37,576 bases of DNA, taken from positions 1 to 37,576 of the forward strand of contig JAKATP010000015.1 in NCBI GenBank assembly GCA_021818685.1, read 5' to 3'. A program made the translations under genes and the position numbers. The stretch is from Bacillota bacterium (GTDB lineage: Bacteria > Bacillota > Sulfobacillia > Sulfobacillales > JAIMBI01). A model generated the notes under the pieces. The model saw nothing but the letters and a program-made list of their open reading frames with translations, ran no database searches and was not told where the DNA came from. Of this stretch, positions 7,301 to 14,567 are shown one piece after another; the first letter of the stretch is position 1; each line of letters begins with the position of its first letter.

Positions 7301-8056
7301 ATGCCCATTGCGATAGTCTTTCCAGGCTCCAGCACTGGACCGGAGGACGAGCTAAAGGCGCGTATCGATCAACTTGTCCGAGGGATCCCGTGTGCGTCGG
7401 TGACGGCCTGGCATGAGGGACGGTTCGGTCGGACCGGAAACGCTCACCAAAGGCAGGGCATGATGGGATATTTTGCCTCCGTCTACAGTCTCCTGGCGCC
7501 GGCGTTTGAACTGGTCATGAGACCGCTTCGAGAACAGCAAAGCGGGGCCGCGTCCGGCCAAACCCTGGTGATCGGCGCGGGGACCGGGCTTGATGTCGCG
7601 CCGCTCCTCGACCGGGGCATCACCCCGGATCTCCTGGAGCCGGATCCGACGCTGGCCGCGGGCCTTCGCCGGCGGTACCCCGGACTTCAGGTCTGGGAAG
7701 CGGCAGCCGAGGACATTCCGGCGCCGGATGAGCGATACGACACGGTGCTGGCCACCCTGGTGTTGTGTTCGGTGTCCCGGCCGCGCGATGTGCTGCGGGA
7801 AGTGGAGCGGGTCTTAAAGCCCGGTGGGCGGTTTTTGTTTACCGAGCACGTAGGGCATGAGGACGGCCATATCGGACGGTATCTGCAGCAGGGCCTGGAA
7901 CCGGTGTGGAGGCCGCTGGCAGGCGGGTGCCGGCTCACCCGCCATCCGGCCTGCTATGTGGACGCGACGGATCTGGTCATCGACCATTTGGAACCGGTGC
8001 GGCAGGGACTTCTGCTTCCCATCGTGCAGGGCGCTTTCTACAAAGCGGGAGCTTGA
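7301..8056 (+). CDS. Class I SAM-dependent methyltransferase
   Basis: From about residue 86 this is a clear Rossmann methyltransferase: QTLVIGAGTGLDVAPLLDRG (motif I), TPDLLEPDPTLAAGLRRRYP (acidic end of strand 2), ATLVLCSVSRPRDVLREVER (motif IV region) and VLKPGGRFLFTEHVG (post-motif loop). It belongs to the UbiE/Methyltransf_11-like group; the substrate is unknown, and thiol or arsenic-type acceptors are only guesses. The ATG at 7301 has AGGTG 6 bases upstream and fits the promoter at 7254, giving 251 residues. The first 53 residues match nothing I recognise, and an ATG at 7460 with AAAGG upstream would give a 198-residue protein starting at the usual family position. It is controlled by the same operator as the divergent DUF302-glutaredoxin pair, suggesting a role in the sulfane-sulfur response. 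Confidence 0.85.
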   Translation: MPIAIVFPGSSTGPEDELKARIDQLVRGIPCASVTAWHEGRFGRTGNAHQRQGMMGYFASVYSLLAPAFELVMRPLREQQSGAASGQTLVIGAGTGLDVAPLLDRGITPDLLEPDPTLAAGLRRRYPGLQVWEAAAEDIPAPDERYDTVLATLVLCSVSRPRDVLREVERVLKPGGRFLFTEHVGHEDGHIGRYLQQGLEPVWRPLAGGCRLTRHPACYVDATDLVIDHLEPVRQGLLLPIVQGAFYKAGA

Positions 8057-8106
8057 TGGCCCTCGGGCGTCCGCGCCGTAGTCTGAGCGGACGTTCGTTG
8101 CCCAAG

Positions 8107-8154
8107 ACGGGATGCGGGCGCTCCCGTCCCCGCATCTTGCACCGGCTTAGCCGG
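8107..8154 (+). terminator. Two tandem stem-loops between methyltransferase and monooxygenase genes
   Basis: GATGCGGG (8111-8118) pairs with CCCGCATC (8129-8136), with an alternative GACGGGA/TCCCGTC pairing in the same stretch. CCGGC-TTA-GCCGG follows at about 8142-8154. No T-run is present, so this could be a partial terminator or an mRNA-stability element between the two plus-strand genes. Confidence 0.4.
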
Positions 8155-8222
8155 AGATCGCCCCCGTCTGAGCAGGGAAATCTCTATGAGGCGATAACCC
8201 TCGTGGAGGAAGGGAGCCTGCG

Positions 8223-8567
8223 GTGATTGCCGTTATCTTCGAAGTACTGCCGGCCGAGGGCCGGGCGCAGACGTATCTCGATCTGGCAGCGGAGCTCTAT
8301 CCACTTCTTCAGGAGGTGGATGGCTTTGTTTCGGTGGAGCGGTTTCAAAGCCTCTCCACTCCCGGGAAGATCCTGTCGCTTTCGTACTGGCGGGATGAGG
8401 AGGCCGTGAGGGCCTGGCGCACTAATATAGCTCATCGCGATGCGCAGAAAAGGGGGCGGGACTACGTGTTCCGCGATTACCGCATCAGCGTGGCCGAGGT
8501 CCGAAGGGACTACACGATGGCACAGCGTACGAACGCTCCGGAAGATAGCCGGACCGTGCTTCCATAA
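8223..8567 (+). CDS. Antibiotic-biosynthesis-monooxygenase (ABM) domain protein
   Basis: The 114-residue protein has the dimeric alpha-beta ABM fold: MIAVIFEVLPAEGRAQTYLD, DGFVSVERFQSLSTPGKILS, LSYWRDEEAVRAWR, then HRDAQKRGRD and FRDYRISVAEVRRDY. This matches the widespread single-domain group annotated as antibiotic biosynthesis monooxygenase (related to YgiN and heme-degrading monooxygenases). Its true reaction is usually unknown. The start is a GTG at 8223 with GGAAGGGAG upstream. It is 166 bases downstream of the methyltransferase gene on the same strand, with two hairpins between, so cotranscription is possible but not certain. It converges on the MFS gene at 8793. Confidence 0.88.
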   Translation: MIAVIFEVLPAEGRAQTYLDLAAELYPLLQEVDGFVSVERFQSLSTPGKILSLSYWRDEEAVRAWRTNIAHRDAQKRGRDYVFRDYRISVAEVRRDYTMAQRTNAPEDSRTVLP

Positions 8568-8649
8568 CATAAGAGGCAGATGCGGGCCACTGTACGCCCG
8601 ACGCAGCGAAGCGCTTCGGCCCGCCTCCACCGGCAATGCCTACCAGCGG

Positions 8650-8669
8650 CCTCGGGGCGCGACCCGAGG
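8650..8669. terminator. Hairpin in the convergent intergenic region
   Basis: CCTCGGG (8650-8656) pairs with CCCGAGG (8663-8669) around a six-base loop. It lies between the stop of the ABM gene and the 3' end of the minus-strand MFS gene, where a shared terminator is expected. No T-run is present. Confidence 0.35.
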
Positions 8670-8792
8670 GGCGTGACCGTAGGCTGACGTTCCGCCCGGT
8701 CGCTACCGTCACCGCCTGTGCACCCCAACCGCGCTTTCTTCGCGCTCTTCGACATGAGCGCCAGTCTGAGCGCGGACGCGTGTGGGCGATAT

Positions 8793-9986
8793 TCACGAAG
8801 AGCGGGTAGGGCCGGCGGGAGTGCTCCTGGGCAGCTGGTGCCGCGTGAGGCCCCATGAAAGGCTCACGGCAGCGGCCACCACGGCGAGGACCGTGCCCCC
8901 CAGCAGGAATGGTGCCGTGAGATGCCACGCGAGGAGGTAGCCGGCAGCTACGGCCAGCGCCAGGCTTCCCGCACTCCCGTACGCCTGGAGCCGTCCCTGG
9001 ACGGCGCCGCGTTCTTCCGCGTGGGCTTCCTGCATGACCGCCGCGTTCAAACTTGGACTGGACATGGCGACCGTAACCGATTCGAGTGACGAGACCGCGA
9101 TCGCCCAGATCGGGCTCTTCAAGAAGGCGTAGGCCAGGACGATGCCGGCCTCGGCGAAGGTGGCCGCGAGCACCAGCCGTTTCCGCCAGGATGCATGATC
9201 CGCAAGTCGCCCTCCGATAAAATTGGTACCCATGAGCGGCAGGGCAAAGACTGTCCAGGATGCTCCGATAAGCCAGGAGGGAGCGCCCAGCCGCGAGAGG
9301 TAGATCGACCATGCCGTGTCGTAGACACCAATGGCTCCCATCCAGGCCGCGTTGAGCCAGAACCATTGCCGATGGACACGACCGGCGACCGGGCCCTTAG
9401 ACCGAACCGCTCCGGGGACTCGATGCGTCGTCTGATGACGCGGCATCCAGGTCCAGACGGCAGCCGCCGTGAGAAGAGTGAGCGGCGCGCCCAAGAAGAA
9501 GGGCGCCGCAAGGCCCGCCAGGGCGACGACGGCCGCTCCGAACATGGGGCCCGCGGCGATGCCGCCCATCATCGCAGAACTCATCCAACCGTAACCACGC
9601 CCCCGCGCCTCTTCAGGCAGGAGGTCAGCGGCGGCGGCGAGGGCCACCGGCTGGAGCGTTCCCGATCCGAGACCCCATACACCCCGCCACAGGAGATAGA
9701 GAAGGGGTGGTCCCGGGAGCAAAAAGGCGGCCATGCCGCCTGCGGCGAGGAGCAGGCCTACCGTCATCAAGACGCGCCGGCCAAACGTGTCGGAAAGCCG
9801 TCCCGCCACGACTTGAGCCACCAGGGTGGCGACACTGTAGGTGGCGACCATGAGGCCGAGAGAAGCCAGAGGAAGGCCGTGATCATGGACAAACAGGGGC
9901 AAGGTGGGCAGGACCGCGCCGAAGCCCAGGCTTGCGACGAACTGGGCCGCGAGCAGTACCCCGAGCGGCCACGACAGGACGCGCAT
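8793..9986 (-). CDS. Major facilitator superfamily exporter
   Basis: This is a 397-residue protein with about twelve hydrophobic segments. The MFS motif A is in the loop between segments 2 and 3 (AGRLSDTFGRRVLMTVG), and a second-half equivalent is GGRLADHASWRKRLV. GRGYGWMSSAMMGGIAAGPMFG resembles motif C of drug/H+ antiporters (12-TM DHA1-like). The start is the ATG at 9986 with GGAGG about 8 bases upstream; the frame stays open further upstream but loses family resemblance. It stands alone on its strand, convergent with the ABM gene and divergent from the GntR regulator. The substrate cannot be told. A CCCGAG/CTCGGG hairpin lies in its leader (10034-10048). Confidence 0.9.
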   Translation of the reverse strand: MRVLSWPLGVLLAAQFVASLGFGAVLPTLPLFVHDHGLPLASLGLMVATYSVATLVAQVVAGRLSDTFGRRVLMTVGLLLAAGGMAAFLLPGPPLLYLLWRGVWGLGSGTLQPVALAAAADLLPEEARGRGYGWMSSAMMGGIAAGPMFGAAVVALAGLAAPFFLGAPLTLLTAAAVWTWMPRHQTTHRVPGAVRSKGPVAGRVHRQWFWLNAAWMGAIGVYDTAWSIYLSRLGAPSWLIGASWTVFALPLMGTNFIGGRLADHASWRKRLVLAATFAEAGIVLAYAFLKSPIWAIAVSSLESVTVAMSSPSLNAAVMQEAHAEERGAVQGRLQAYGSAGSLALAVAAGYLLAWHLTAPFLLGGTVLAVVAAAVSLSWGLTRHQLPRSTPAGPTRSS

Positions 9987-10474
9987 GCCTGTTCCCTCCA
10001 GACTCATCCGGTTCGGCCATATCGCCCCCGGGGCCCGAGCCGCTCGGGGGATCCGGAGCAGCGGGGATCGAGGACGCGCCCTTCTCACATTGGCACAGAC
10101 GCGGGGGCGCTGCCTGGCGCCGCCGTGGCCGTCGATAAAACGGCCCCATCGCGCGTGCGTTAACGGATCTTCACCGGATCTGTTGTCCAACATCTCCTGG
10201 AGTCGCGCCGTGGCAGGTCCGGCGTCACGCCGCCGGGCCGGAACCCCCGTCATGAACGCCCACCCGCTTTGTTCTTGCACGCCGGTTGTACCCGTCTCAT
10301 GCCCGACATGTGGGAGGACACTGCGAACCGGAGAACGATCCCTGCGCCCGCCATCCGACCCGCATGCCGCGACGACCCTGCAAGGCGTCGTCGTCAGCGG
10401 CTCCTGGGACTGGTGGAAGTCCACCAGACCCCAACCGCGGCTCAGGATCTTTATCGAGGAGAGTCGTTCCAAGC
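9987..10474. other. Divergent intergenic region, no supported gene
   Basis: About 490 bases separate the MFS start from the GntR promoter. Several open frames exist on both strands, but their translations are rich in Arg/Pro/Ser and match no family, as expected from GC-rich non-coding DNA. The only structure noted is the hairpin at 10034-10048. Confidence 0.4.
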
Positions 10475-10514
10475 TTGATCGCGTGGAGACATCTTAGTAA
10501 TATATTAGTAAGAT
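10475..10514 (+). promoter_or_regulatory. Promoter and palindromic operator of the GntR-led operon
   Basis: TTGATC (10475-10480) and TAATAT (10498-10503) are 17 bases apart. A 24-base near-perfect palindrome covers 10491-10514: ATCTTA and TAAGAT arms, with only one G:G mismatch pair per half. It overlays the -10 box and also contains TTAGTAA twice as a direct repeat. This AT-rich island, 28 bases before the GntR start, is the obvious autoregulatory site of the FCD-type GntR protein. Confidence 0.65.
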
Positions 10515-10541
10515 CTCCAACGGGGTCACGGAGGTGCTGGC

Positions 10542-11186
10542 GTGCCGGCTTCGCGAACGCGAGAAGGGCTTATGCGGCAGCAAACGCTGGCCGAAATACG
10601 GCACCGCTTGATTCGTGGTCAGTGGCCGCCCAACACTGTATTGCAGGAACAACCCCTGGCGGACGAACTGCAGGTCTCCAAAACGCCCGTCCGCGAGGCC
10701 CTGCAAACGCTGTCCGTGCAGAACCTTCTCAAACCCGAGCCAAGAGTCGGCTATCGTGTCTCCGATCTTGCGCTCGAGGACCTGGCCGAGGTATTTGAAC
10801 TTCGCATCTTGCTCGAATCGGAGATCGTGGGGGCAGCGACCAGCCGCGGATCTGCCCCGACCGCAGGCGAGAACGAGAGCGCCCTGGCTGCCTGGGAACA
10901 GGAAACATCCTTCCACGAAAAGCTCGCTCGCCTGGGAGGCGGCTCCCGCATGCAGCGAACTGTGGCCGAGCTGCTTCAGGAATCGGCCCGCGGCATGCAC
11001 TATTACCATTTGCCCGACCGGGTCCTGGTCGAGGTCCTTCACGACCACGATGCGCTGGTTCAGGCGATCTGTGCCCGTGACGTCATCCTCGCCCGCTCAC
11101 TCATGACGATTCATCTGACACGCATCCGGGAGTCGCTCATGGCGAGTCTTCGCCAGACGCTCCGTGACAAGAACCTCTTGGCTTGA
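10542..11186 (+). CDS. GntR-family transcriptional regulator, FadR/FCD subfamily
   Basis: The 214-residue protein has an N-terminal winged helix-turn-helix (about 10-75: EIRHRLIRGQWPPNTVLQEQ, LADELQVSKTPVREALQTLS, VGYRVSDL). An all-helical FCD ligand-binding domain follows (about 85-205), with FELRILLESEIVG, FHEKLARLGGG and the metal/ligand-region helices DHDALVQAICARD. The GTG start at 10542 has GGAGGTG upstream. The regulator leads an eight-gene operon and probably represses it through the palindrome at 10491-10514 until an intermediate (an organic acid or sugar acid in most of this subfamily) binds. The HxxxH-type metal site is only partly visible. The amidohydrolase gene follows after 27 bases. 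Confidence 0.92.
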   Translation: MPASRTREGLMRQQTLAEIRHRLIRGQWPPNTVLQEQPLADELQVSKTPVREALQTLSVQNLLKPEPRVGYRVSDLALEDLAEVFELRILLESEIVGAATSRGSAPTAGENESALAAWEQETSFHEKLARLGGGSRMQRTVAELLQESARGMHYYHLPDRVLVEVLHDHDALVQAICARDVILARSLMTIHLTRIRESLMASLRQTLRDKNLLA

Positions 11187-11213
11187 AGATTCGGAAGACG
11201 GGGGCGTACGACC

Positions 11214-12134
11214 GTGGTTCACTTGCCTGAACGTGTTTTAGACTTCCATGTTCATTTCGTCACACCCACGCCAGGCGCCCGGGGGCGCATTCAAGATGAC
11301 CCTGATAAGCCGAAGACGTATGGGCAGCGGCAGTATCATTGGATGCTTGATGCCTGGGGTTTTCCCGACCCCGAGCCGACCCCCGAGCCGCCCGAGGTCC
11401 TGAAGCGTTGGCTCGCAGAGATTGAACGGTACAATCTAGACGGGGTCGTATTTGTCACCGGCCCGGGTGCCGAGTTCATGGCCGAAGCCCAACGGGCCCA
11501 CCCGAACAAGATTTACGCCTTTTCGCACGTGTCGCCTGACGACCCTCAGGCTCCCCAGATCCTGAAGCGGGACCTCGATGAATTCGGCCTGAAAGGCTAC
11601 AAGTGCTTCGGGCCTCGCTTTGAGTTACCGCTCGATGACCGGCGGTACTGGCCGCTTTGGGAGCTATTGGCGGAGCGCCGCCGGCCGGTGCTCATCCACT
11701 ACGGGGTTCTGGGCGGTGGGGGCGGCATCGTGTTTCATCCCCGCATGAGTCCGCTCACGGTGGATCCCGTAGCTCGCGCCTTCCCCGAACTTCCGATCGT
11801 CGTGCCGCACTTCGGGGCGGGCTATTGGGGGGATCTGCTGCAACTCGGATGGGCGCATGAGAACGTGCTGGTCGATACGTCCGGATCAAACCAGTGGATC
11901 CGCTGGATGCCCTATCCAGTGACCCTCGGCGACCTCGTGCGCAAGGCATATGAGACGTTTGGTCCCGAGCGCATCATCTTCGCGACCGACTCGCAGTACT
12001 TCCCACGCGGATTCGCCCTGCGTTACCTCCAGGATTTTGTCCGGGAATGCGCCTACGCTGGGATACCGGATGGCGCGCTGCGTGCGATGGTCCACGACAA
12101 CGCCTGGCGGCTCCTGCACCCGGCTCAAAATTAG
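11214..12134 (+). CDS. Amidohydrolase-2 family metal-dependent hydrolase
   Basis: The 306-residue TIM-barrel enzyme opens with LDFHVHFVTP (H12-x-H14, metal ligands after strand 1). It continues with H162 in PVLIHYG, H199 in VVPHFGAGYWG and D259 in IIFATDSQYFPRGF, the order of catalytic residues in the amidohydrolase_2 (ACMSD/OMPDC-like) group. Members hydrolyse or decarboxylate small cyclic or carboxylated substrates; the present substrate is unknown. It is not a NagA-type deacetylase by sequence. The GTG at 11214 is the start, with GGAAGACGGGGG upstream. Its position between the repressor and the sugar kinase suggests it acts on a group carried by the imported glycoside, which is inference. 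Confidence 0.88.
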   Translation: MVHLPERVLDFHVHFVTPTPGARGRIQDDPDKPKTYGQRQYHWMLDAWGFPDPEPTPEPPEVLKRWLAEIERYNLDGVVFVTGPGAEFMAEAQRAHPNKIYAFSHVSPDDPQAPQILKRDLDEFGLKGYKCFGPRFELPLDDRRYWPLWELLAERRRPVLIHYGVLGGGGGIVFHPRMSPLTVDPVARAFPELPIVVPHFGAGYWGDLLQLGWAHENVLVDTSGSNQWIRWMPYPVTLGDLVRKAYETFGPERIIFATDSQYFPRGFALRYLQDFVRECAYAGIPDGALRAMVHDNAWRLLHPAQN

Positions 12135-12145
12135 GAGGCCCCACC

Positions 12146-13105
12146 CTGGAGATTAACGCGCCGAACCCCCGTGTGCTGGTGGTGGGAGCGATCTACGCGG
12201 ACACGATATTTTCCGGATTGGCGCGTCTGCCCCAGGCAGGTGAAGAAGTGTACGCAGAACAGACCGGATGGGCCGCGGGTGGCTACGCCATCAGTGCCTT
12301 GGCGTTTCACCACCTGCAGATGGACACCGTGCTGTGCGGTGAGGTCGGCGACGATCTCTACGGCCGGGCCCTCCTGGACCTGTTTGCACGTGAAGGTTTG
12401 CCGGCCGGGCGTATTTATGTGGCGCCGGGCGGCAGCACGAACGTCGCGGTAACCCTCAACTGGAACGGAGACCGCGGCATCGTGTCCTATGGGCGGGCCC
12501 CCCTAGCCCCATGGGAGTGGTATCGGGAGACCCTGGATCGAGCGCCGGAAGGCAGCGTCCTGTATCTGGCTGCGCGTCACCCCTACGCAGATCGGTTGAT
12601 GGACACCGCCCGACGCCTGGGGCATGTCGTGGCGCTGTCTCTATCCTGGAGCCCCGACTTTCTCCGATCGTGGAAACTGCGCGATCTGCTGGCGGGTGCC
12701 GACATGTTGTTCTGCAACGTGCCGGAGGCCCTTTTGGTTACCCAGGAGACGCGAGTAGAGGCCGCCGGGGAGCGCCTCGGCCAAAGTGTTCCCGAAGTGG
12801 TGATCACGCGCGGCGCCGAGGGTGCTGACGTGTTTCATGACGGGATCCGTGAATCCGCGCCCGCGATTGCGGTGGTGTTGGTGGATGCGACAGGGGCCGG
12901 TGACGTCTTTTCGTCCACGTACGTGGCCGCCCGCAGCTGGGGCTGGTCCTTTGGCGAGCGCCTGCGGGCGGCAAACTGGGCTGCCGGACATGCCATCGGG
13001 CGGATTGGTGGAGGATCGGGCAGTCCGACCAAGGAGGTCCTGCTCGCTCATGTGGGTCCGGCCCGCGGTGTGCCCGTCAAGATCGAGGAGCACCGCGATG
13101 CGTAA
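12146..13105 (+). CDS. PfkB/ribokinase-family carbohydrate kinase, probable CTG start
   Basis: The 319-residue cytosolic kinase shows the PfkB pattern: N-terminal PRVLVVGAIYADTIFSG, substrate-site GGYAISALAFHHLQ, GEVGDDLYGRALLDLF, and the C-terminal signature VDATGAGDVFSS with the catalytic base D253. Start choice: GGAGG at 12134-12138 is exactly 7 bases before an in-frame CTG (12146). The next candidate, GTG at 12173, would remove nine residues and lie far from the ribosome binding site. The frame is open upstream, but those codons lie in the preceding gene. CTG initiation is therefore the best reading. The GH4 gene starts within its last 8 bases. The kinase may phosphorylate the imported disaccharide or a released monosaccharide, providing the phospho-substrate the GH4 family requires. 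Confidence 0.88.
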   Translation: MEINAPNPRVLVVGAIYADTIFSGLARLPQAGEEVYAEQTGWAAGGYAISALAFHHLQMDTVLCGEVGDDLYGRALLDLFAREGLPAGRIYVAPGGSTNVAVTLNWNGDRGIVSYGRAPLAPWEWYRETLDRAPEGSVLYLAARHPYADRLMDTARRLGHVVALSLSWSPDFLRSWKLRDLLAGADMLFCNVPEALLVTQETRVEAAGERLGQSVPEVVITRGAEGADVFHDGIRESAPAIAVVLVDATGAGDVFSSTYVAARSWGWSFGERLRAANWAAGHAIGRIGGGSGSPTKEVLLAHVGPARGVPVKIEEHRDA

Positions 13106-14489
13106 GGGGGCCACCTTGGCGGTAGTTGGCGGCGGTGGGTTTCGCACGCCCCGCTTGCTATATGGACTCATTCACCACGCCGACCGGCTCCAGCTGGCCG
13201 AGATAACCCTGTACGACGAAAACCGTGGACGGGCGGACATCATGGCGGTGCTCGGACGTCATTTAGCCGAGACCGCTCACAGTGCCCTACGCATCCGGGC
13301 GGTCGACAGTGTGGCGGAGGCGGTAGCCGATGCGCCCTTTGTGTGCATCACCATCCGGCCGGGAGGGGAGGACGGACGGGTTGCGGACGAGCGGGTCGCG
13401 TTGGAGGCAGGGGTGCTGGGGCAGGAAACGGTGGGGCCGGGTGGATTCTTTCTCGCCCTACGCACGATGGCCGCGATGGGCAAGCTGCTCCGCCAGATTC
13501 GCGCCCACAACGAGATGGCCTGGATCGTGAACTTCGCCAATCCTGTCGGAATCCTGTCGGAAGCGGTGCGCCGACAGGGCGAAGAGCGGTTCGTCGGTGT
13601 GTGTGACACACCGCATCACCTGAAACTGGAGCTGGCTCAATACCTGGAGGCCGACCCGGGTTCTCTCGCCATCGAGACGGTGGGCTTGAATCACTTAGGC
13701 TGGTTTCTAGCCGTCTACCGAAACGGCGTCGATGTGTTGCCGGACCTTCTCGGTCACTGGGAGGACGTTCAAAAGCACGTACGCCCTCTCTCCTTCTTCG
13801 CCGCCGACGAAGTTCGCTCCCTCGCCGCCTTGCCTACCGAATACGTGTATCTGTATCAGCATGCCGCAGCGGTGACCGAACGGATCCGGGGGACGGTGCC
13901 CCGCGGGGAGCAGGTGCGCACCCGTTCACGGATGTTCTACGAGCGGGCGGCGATCCTGGTCCAGGAGGGCCGCGATGCCGACCTCCTGGCCCTCTATACC
14001 GAGACGTTGGCCGGGCGGTCCAACTCGTACTTCCAGTCCGAAACGGAGTCAATCCTGCCGCGGGGTCTGCGCTCCGGCTCTATCCTGGCCACCGAAAGCT
14101 ACGAGCGGGTTGCCATCGACACCATGCTCGGACTGCGTGGGGTCGAAACCACCAACGCGGTTATCTTGAACGTCCCTCATCAGGGAGCGGCCGGCTCGAT
14201 GCTCCCGGACGACAACGTCATGGAACTTGCCTGCCGGGTGGATCGGACCGGGATACACCCCATCCCGCTCAGGAAACCGGTTCCGAACGCCGTCCGGTCC
14301 TGGATAGAACGCGTCAAACGCTACGAATGCGCCACGGTCGAAGCCGCCGCGCGGCCGGATGATCGCGAGGCCGTCATTCAGGCGCTTGCTCTCAATCCGG
14401 TTGTCCCCACCGTGGAGGTAGCCCGATCGCTGGTGGAGCGCAGGCTTCACGTGGCGGCAAGCCACCCCTTGGAGGACCATGCGTCCTGA
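13098..14489 (+). CDS. Glycoside hydrolase family 4 (6-phospho-glycosidase type)
   Basis: The 463-residue NAD- and metal-dependent hydrolase starts with ATLAVVGGGGFRTPRLL (Rossmann NAD site). It continues with VCITIRPGGEDGRVADER, VNFANPVGILSEAVRRQ, C169-D170 in GVCDTPHH and H199 in GLNHLGWF. Cys169 and His199 correspond to the Mn2+ ligands of family 4. The downstream LYQHAAAVTERIRG and GVETTNAVILNVPHQGA are also typical. GH4 enzymes cleave by redox elimination, and most bacterial ones need a 6-phosphorylated disaccharide (phospho-glucosides, -galactosides or -chitobiose). The start ATG overlaps the kinase stop by 8 bases with GAGGAG upstream. Together with NagB at the operon end, diacetylchitobiose- or glucosaminide-6-phosphate is a reasonable substrate guess. 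Confidence 0.92.
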   Translation: MRKGATLAVVGGGGFRTPRLLYGLIHHADRLQLAEITLYDENRGRADIMAVLGRHLAETAHSALRIRAVDSVAEAVADAPFVCITIRPGGEDGRVADERVALEAGVLGQETVGPGGFFLALRTMAAMGKLLRQIRAHNEMAWIVNFANPVGILSEAVRRQGEERFVGVCDTPHHLKLELAQYLEADPGSLAIETVGLNHLGWFLAVYRNGVDVLPDLLGHWEDVQKHVRPLSFFAADEVRSLAALPTEYVYLYQHAAAVTERIRGTVPRGEQVRTRSRMFYERAAILVQEGRDADLLALYTETLAGRSNSYFQSETESILPRGLRSGSILATESYERVAIDTMLGLRGVETTNAVILNVPHQGAAGSMLPDDNVMELACRVDRTGIHPIPLRKPVPNAVRSWIERVKRYECATVEAAARPDDREAVIQALALNPVVPTVEVARSLVERRLHVAASHPLEDHAS

Positions 14490-14567
14490 AATCCTCTCCT
14501 GATTCTGGATTCGTCGGCTCTATGAGCACAGGAAAGTCGCGCAACAAAGAAAGGGTCGGGACATCTG

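Noticed and set aside
9195-10163. 322-codon plus-strand frame
   Set aside because: It lies antisense to the MFS gene and its leader, has a charged low-complexity translation and no ribosome binding site.
9987-10472. 162-codon N-terminal extension of the minus-strand MFS frame
   Set aside because: It is non-hydrophobic and unlike the family; GGAGG before the ATG at 9986 decides the start.
12822-13097. Upstream extension of the GH4 frame
   Set aside because: It overlaps the kinase gene in another frame and lacks the NAD-binding start; the ATG at 13098 with GAGGAG fits the family.
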